From assembly GCA_964504665.1 (NCBI GenBank), contig CAZDEH010000001.1:28917-92916 (forward strand): a stretch of DNA of 64,000 nucleotides. The letters run 5' to 3'. The translations under genes were made by a program, and so were the position numbers. The notes beneath the pieces were generated by a model, which ran no database searches, was not told the origin of the DNA, and worked only from the letters and a program-made list of their open reading frames with translations. Shown piece by piece: positions 60,313 through 64,000 of this stretch. Source of the DNA: STC-54 sp964504665. Its GTDB lineage: Bacteria; Patescibacteriota; Microgenomatia; Daviesbacterales; UBA10151. How positions within the stretch are numbered: the stretch's first letter is position 1; every line of letters starts with the position of its first letter.

Positions 60313-60324
60313 ATTTAACACTTA

Positions 60325-60352
60325 ATTTAACAAAAAGTATGCTTTTTGTCAA
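60325..60352 (-). promoter_or_regulatory. Promoter with palindromic operator for the AAA ATPase
   Basis: On the minus strand TTGACA, a 17-base spacer and TAAATT. The spacer is the palindrome ACAAAAAG-CATA-CTTTTTGT (60330-60349 on the plus strand as ACAAAAAGTATGCTTTTTGT), a likely binding site for a repressor, possibly the protein's own winged helix. Confidence 0.6.
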
Positions 60353-60436
60353 GTACCATTATTGACAGTTTTTTATCTGCCTTGATTTTCAGTTTAGTAG
60401 TACTAAAAATTCATTCATGGACAGTTTCACCTTCAG

Positions 60437-60570
60437 TAACAATTTAATCTCCGACGAGATGGAAAAAAGAAGAATTTAAAAACCAAAAGTTTACTAAAAG
60501 ATGGGTTGAATCAGATACGGAAATCCCCGGATGGGGAAAAACAAAAGATTTGGCAGAAAAATTTAATTAA
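60437..60570 (+). pseudogene. Displaced copy of the two-domain glycosyltransferase 3' end
   Basis: Read on, it encodes PTRWKKEEFKNQKFTKRWVE then SDTEIPGWGKTKDLAEKFN and a stop; the intact gene ends PTRWKKEEFKNQKFTKGWIE, SDTEIPGWGKTKDLVDKFN. About 110 of 120 bases match. No start codon. It lies directly beyond the AAA ATPase. Confidence 0.92.
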
Positions 60571-60686
60571 ACCTTCATCGGACAAAGAGGCTACAGAAAC
60601 ACTAGCCAAATAATAAATTAGGATATAGAATCTATATACGAAAGGCGAGAAGATTCATGGAGTTTAAACAAGAGGTGAAGGAATAA
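60571..60686 (+). other. Intergenic region with strong ribosome-binding site
   Basis: No gene seen. AGAGGTGAAGGA lies about 5 bases before the ATG at 60687. This is a strong Shine-Dalgarno site, unlike most genes in the window. Confidence 0.5.
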
Positions 60687-61097
60687 ATGCCGGCGATTCG
60701 TCAAATATACTTCAAGCATCCTCAAACTGGAAAAAACGGTTTGTGGTTACATTTGACCGGCCGCAAACTTGGAATTGTCGGCAAAACGGCAACTCAGATC
60801 GCCGCGTTAGTGCCAGGTGGAACCGTAGCAACGCGCCTCACCCGCTTTGAGGTTACCTTAAATGCTACCTTGCAACGGCTATGTGAAGACTGGGTACCAT
60901 TATCCAGTCTTGCTCTTGATGATCCTATTGTTTTAAATCATACACCAGAGTTTGCCTGTCGCTTTGAGACTGTTCAGGGAGTAGAGTATCACGTAATTCC
61001 GGTAGTGTCAGTTCATGTCCAAGTGCTTTCAATTAAGCCGATTAAGCTTGGAGGGATTCGGGTTACTGAGGCAGCAAGCCGGAGCATCTATCTGTGA
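60687..61097 (+). CDS. Hypothetical protein of higher-GC cassette
   Basis: 136 residues, beta-rich (GLWLHLTGRKLGIVGKTATQ, FACRFETVQGVEYHVIPVVS). Base composition is clearly richer in G and C than upstream genes, suggesting transfer. It overlaps the next gene by 4 bases. No family recognised; the position before a fibre-like giant protein suggests a structural or assembly role. Confidence 0.6.
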   Translation: MPAIRQIYFKHPQTGKNGLWLHLTGRKLGIVGKTATQIAALVPGGTVATRLTRFEVTLNATLQRLCEDWVPLSSLALDDPIVLNHTPEFACRFETVQGVEYHVIPVVSVHVQVLSIKPIKLGGIRVTEAASRSIYL

Positions 61098-61531
61098 ATG
61101 TCATTGTACCATACGCCAAACTGAATGAGTGGCTACCGCTTTGTTTGAGTGTGGAGAACGTGGAAGCACAGTATGTCCGGATGGTGGATGACGGGCATTA
61201 CTGGCGGCTGCTGAAAGAGCTATGGGGCAAAGGAGATGGGTTTATCTTGGTGGAACAGGATATTATTCCCTGGCCGGGGGCAATAAGAGAGTTATGTGAC
61301 TGCCCTGAACCATATTGTGCCTTTCCCTACCGGCTGACTCCCGGACCTGGGGGTATCGGATATTCGCTCGGCTGCACCAAATTTGGTACCCTTTTAATCC
61401 GTAAATATCCCGATGCTATGGGTAAACCTTGCTCTTGGAATACCCTGGACGGGTACATCAAACACGCCTTACCCTGGCCCCACCTGCACATACCACCAGT
61501 AGTGCATCTAAATACGGAGAGGCTGCGCTAA
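61094..61531 (+). CDS. Small glycosyltransferase-like protein
   Basis: 145 residues. NVIVPYAKLNEWLPLCLSVE, then GDGFILVEQDIIPWPGAIRE, where E-Q-D is at the place of a GT-A D-x-D, and GCTKFGTLLIRKYPDAMGKP with a late W-N-T-L-D. The order resembles short GT-A-like proteins found in phages. It may modify the giant protein encoded next, whose start overlaps its stop (TAATG). Confidence 0.6.
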   Translation: MNVIVPYAKLNEWLPLCLSVENVEAQYVRMVDDGHYWRLLKELWGKGDGFILVEQDIIPWPGAIRELCDCPEPYCAFPYRLTPGPGGIGYSLGCTKFGTLLIRKYPDAMGKPCSWNTLDGYIKHALPWPHLHIPPVVHLNTERLR

Positions 61532-64000
61532 TGGCATCGATCTTCTTTGAAACACCAGATGCCACCCAGGGCTTCGAGTTCTGGTCTGGTAGCTATTCCC
61601 CTACAGGAGCCAGTATAAACTACGATACTGCCACAAAGAAAAGCGGACTTGCGTCATGGCAGTGTAATACTGGAACAAATGCATCACCGGCTTTTGTATA
61701 TAAAACTGGTGGTATAGCAGCAACAGCTGGTCGTGTCAGTTTCTATGTAAGATTTGCCTCTAACTTTCATTCAGGTAATGCTTGCTTCTTTTCTCTAAAT
61801 CAAGATAATGTTGAGGAGGTCATCAACGTTGAGGTTACAAGTGCTGGTGTCCTGAGAGTTGTTGATGGATACAGCACTACTGTACTCGGAACGGGAAGTA
61901 CACTAGCAGTTGATACATGGTACCGCATCTGTGTCACATATTCGATTACCAGTACTACTGTTAATGACTTCAAGATTTACCTTGATGGTGCCGAGACTGC
62001 CGATATTACCATACATAATGGTACCCTGAATACTGCGGCTCCTGATGAACTGATTATTGGTCAGTATTACAATCTAACTGCCAGTAGAACTCTTAACTTC
62101 CACCATGTCTACGTAGATGACTCCAATTCCCTTACTGATACCGGTGACATGAGGGTCACTGCTAAGTTACCCAATGCGGTCGTCCATGACTTATTCGATA
62201 CAGCTTCTGTTGTTACAAACATAAATCAACGACCACTAAATACTAGCAATTATGATCATCATGCCGCTACGACACAGGTTCACCAAGATTATGATATTGA
62301 GACTGCGGCTGGTGGCGATGTCAACCTCACCGGGACTACACAAGTTGCCCTGGACTTTTGGATATGTGCTAATGATGGATCAGGAGCTAATGGTACACCA
62401 AAGTTAGTTTACCAAGCTGATACTGAGCAAGCAATAGACCTTGATGCTGCCAGTTACATCTTCAATAAAATAGTTGACACTACCACTTATCCATCAGCAG
62501 GGGCTTCTGTTATTGGTATGGAATCTACGGGTACTGGAGCTGACACTTATTTCTACGAGGCTGGTGTACTGGTAGCATACAAGGTTGCTGCAGCAGGAGT
62601 TTCTGATAGTGCTTCACCCTCTGCCTCAGCCTCAGCTTCTCCCTCTATTTCACCAAGTGTTTCAGTAAGCGCTTCACCTTCAGTTAGTCCGTCCGTTTCA
62701 GTAAGCGCAAGTCCTTCTGTTTCACCTTCAGCCTCAATCTCTGCTTCTCCCTCAGTATCAATCTCAACCTCACCCTCAGTTAGCCCCTCAGTTTCAGTTT
62801 CAGCCTCTCCTTCAGTATCACCTAGTGTCTCTGTCTCAGCTTCACCTTCAGTATCATTAAGCGCCTCACCTTCTGTTTCTCCTTCAGCCTCAATATCTGC
62901 CTCTCCTTCAATATCACCATCAGTTTCACCTTCAGTTTCTCCTTCGATCTCGATATCTGCCTCACCTTCAGTCTCTGAATCAGCTTCAGTCTCAGCTTCT
63001 CCCTCAATATCTGAGTCTGCTTCAATCTCTGCATCACCCTCAGTCTCCCCATCAGTTTCAATAAGCGCAAGTCCTTCAGTTTCTCCTTCAATATCTGTTT
63101 CTGCTTCACCTTCTGTAAGTCCGTCTGTTTCAGTTAGCGCTTCTCCTTCTGTTTCAGAATCAGCTTCTGTAAGTGCTTCACCCTCAGTTTCTGAATCAGC
63201 TTCACCCTCAATCTCCCCCTCTCTCTCACCTAGTGTTTCAATATCAGCATCTCCTTCTGTTTCAGAGTCTGCTTCTGTAAGTGTTTCTCCTTCAGTAAGC
63301 CCGTCTATCAGTCCAAGTGTTTCTCCATCAGTTTCAGAATCTGCTTCCCCATCAGTCTCAGAATCAGCCTCAATATCAGCATCTCCATCTGTGTCTGAAT
63401 CTGCTTCAATCTCAGCATCACCCTCAGTCTCTGAGTCTGCCTCAATATCTGCTTCACCTTCAGTATCGTTATCAGCATCACCTTCTGTTTCTCCTAGTGT
63501 CTCAATCTCAGCATCACCCTCAGTTAGTCCTTCAGTATCTGTTTCTGCTTCTCCGTCTGTAAGCCCCTCAGTCTCAGTTTCAGCCTCTCCTTCAGTTTCA
63601 ATCTCAGCTTCACCTTCAGTAAGCCCAAGTGTGTCCCCATCAATCTCACCAAGTATTAGCCCTTCAGTATCAGTATCAGCCTCTCCTAGTGTGTCACCCT
63701 CAGTATCAGTTAGTGCAAGTCCATCTGTTTCTCCTAGTGTTTCACTCTCAGCTTCACCTTCAGTATCAGTATCAGCCTCTCCTTCAGTTTCTCCATCAGT
63801 TTCAATAAGCGCTTCACCATCAGTTAGTCCTTCAGTCTCAGAAAGTGCTTCTCCATCAATAAGTCCATCTGTATCTGTTAGCGCTTCTCCATCTATCTCT
63901 GAATCTGCTTCAATATCAGCCTCACCCTCAGTTTCAGAATCAGCCTCAATATCAGCCTCACCCTCAGTTTCTGAATCTGCTTCAATATCTATCTCTCCAT
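61531..64000 (+). CDS. Giant LamG-like protein with alternating-serine tail (incomplete)
   Basis: At least 823 residues, open to the window end. Residues 1-210 form a concanavalin/LamG-like beta sandwich (FEFWSGSYSPTGASINYDTA, WYRICVTYSITSTTVNDFKI, YLDGAETADI); about 210-355 a second beta domain (TTQVALDFWICANDGSGANG). From about 360 on every second residue is Ser and the residues between are only Ala, Pro, Val, Ile, Glu or Leu, in units such as SASPSVSPSVSV and SESASIS. Both TCN and AGY serine codons are used, so selection is on the protein. No signal peptide is evident. A surface fibre or phage-type tail adhesin is likely. Confidence 0.8.
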   Translation, partial: MASIFFETPDATQGFEFWSGSYSPTGASINYDTATKKSGLASWQCNTGTNASPAFVYKTGGIAATAGRVSFYVRFASNFHSGNACFFSLNQDNVEEVINVEVTSAGVLRVVDGYSTTVLGTGSTLAVDTWYRICVTYSITSTTVNDFKIYLDGAETADITIHNGTLNTAAPDELIIGQYYNLTASRTLNFHHVYVDDSNSLTDTGDMRVTAKLPNAVVHDLFDTASVVTNINQRPLNTSNYDHHAATTQVHQDYDIETAAGGDVNLTGTTQVALDFWICANDGSGANGTPKLVYQADTEQAIDLDAASYIFNKIVDTTTYPSAGASVIGMESTGTGADTYFYEAGVLVAYKVAAAGVSDSASPSASASASPSISPSVSVSASPSVSPSVSVSASPSVSPSASISASPSVSISTSPSVSPSVSVSASPSVSPSVSVSASPSVSLSASPSVSPSASISASPSISPSVSPSVSPSISISASPSVSESASVSASPSISESASISASPSVSPSVSISASPSVSPSISVSASPSVSPSVSVSASPSVSESASVSASPSVSESASPSISPSLSPSVSISASPSVSESASVSVSPSVSPSISPSVSPSVSESASPSVSESASISASPSVSESASISASPSVSESASISASPSVSLSASPSVSPSVSISASPSVSPSVSVSASPSVSPSVSVSASPSVSISASPSVSPSVSPSISPSISPSVSVSASPSVSPSVSVSASPSVSPSVSLSASPSVSVSASPSVSPSVSISASPSVSPSVSESASPSISPSVSVSASPSISESASISASPSVSESASISASPSVSESASISISP
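62600..64000 (+). repeat. Coding tandem repeat of S-x dipeptides
   Basis: At least 1.4 kb of degenerate 6-base repeats encoding Ser-x, arranged in 12-18 residue higher-order units. Units with Glu (SESAS) cluster at about 62975-63020, 63145-63200, 63255-63440 and 63835-63990. Confidence 0.9.

Noticed and set aside
45329..60600. Complete prophage
   Set aside because: No capsid, portal, terminase or lysis gene is visible; the glycosyltransferase island and fibre-like genes alone do not prove a prophage.
62822..63562. Open frames on both strands within the serine repeat (lysine/arginine-leucine or proline-glutamine-histidine rich)
   Set aside because: They are by-products of the 6-base coding repeat and have biased, repetitive composition; the long frame from 61531 explains the region.
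62600..64000. CRISPR-like repeat array
   Set aside because: There are no constant-length spacers or palindromic direct repeats; the periodicity is that of codons in one open frame. No cas gene is present in the window.

Overview
The window is AT-rich bacterial DNA that reads like a small-genome Candidate Phyla Radiation bacterium, most likely of the Microgenomates type. No rRNA or ribosomal protein is present, so this is inference. It rests on an ATP-dependent DNA ligase in place of a NAD-dependent one, a short DNA polymerase I without a proofreading domain, many short proteins beginning KGF(A/S)PI, a type IV secretion ATPase, very dense toxin-antitoxin modules, and promoters whose -10 box lies only 6 to 8 bases before the start codon. 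There is one assembly gap of 10 N at 27397-27406.

Layout. 1-9.4 kb: a transglutaminase-like membrane protein, HicBA, DNA ligase, a GGDEF protein with a small partner, a response regulator, a Fic protein and MazEF. 9.4-20 kb: a second HicBA, a broken PsbP-like gene, recF, an MFS transporter, fpg, a glycosyltransferase, membrane and hypothetical genes, a decayed RelBE locus and polA. 20-31 kb: an ABC exporter, a DUF4258/DUF2283 pair, ftsH, a tRNA-binding protein, trpS, small genes, tRNA-Met, a PsbP-like lipid- or membrane-anchored protein, a GIY-YIG nuclease, initiator tRNA, a RelA/SpoT-like remnant, an FtsB-like protein and a Xer recombinase. 31-44.6 kb: ParD/RelE, tRNA-Ile(UAU), an HTH protein, a frameshifted type IV secretion ATPase, thioredoxin reductase, a Rieske oxidoreductase, a cupin and two large membrane glycosyltransferases. 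44.6-45.3 kb is a non-coding AT-rich stretch.

45.3-59 kb is a surface-glycan island: a Y1 transposase fused to a membrane segment and an SH3b domain, then about fifteen closely packed plus-strand genes for GT-A glycosyltransferases, SAM methyltransferases, an acetyltransferase, a sugar aminotransferase and a sugar epimerase. Three of them share an undescribed glycosyltransferase-like domain. 60.6-64 kb is a higher-GC cassette of two small genes and a giant protein whose tail has serine at every second residue; it runs off the end.

The main discovery is a repeated architecture. At six or seven places a core gene (lig, recF, polA, ftsH, a GIY-YIG gene, a glycosyltransferase, and the initiator tRNA) is followed by an accessory module, usually toxin-antitoxin, and beyond that by a second, diverged copy of only the 3' end of the same core gene. 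This looks like repeated insertion at gene 3' ends with the end of the host gene rebuilt. A second genome-wide signal is a family of short repeat elements inserted in frame in essential genes, comparable to Rickettsia palindromic elements.
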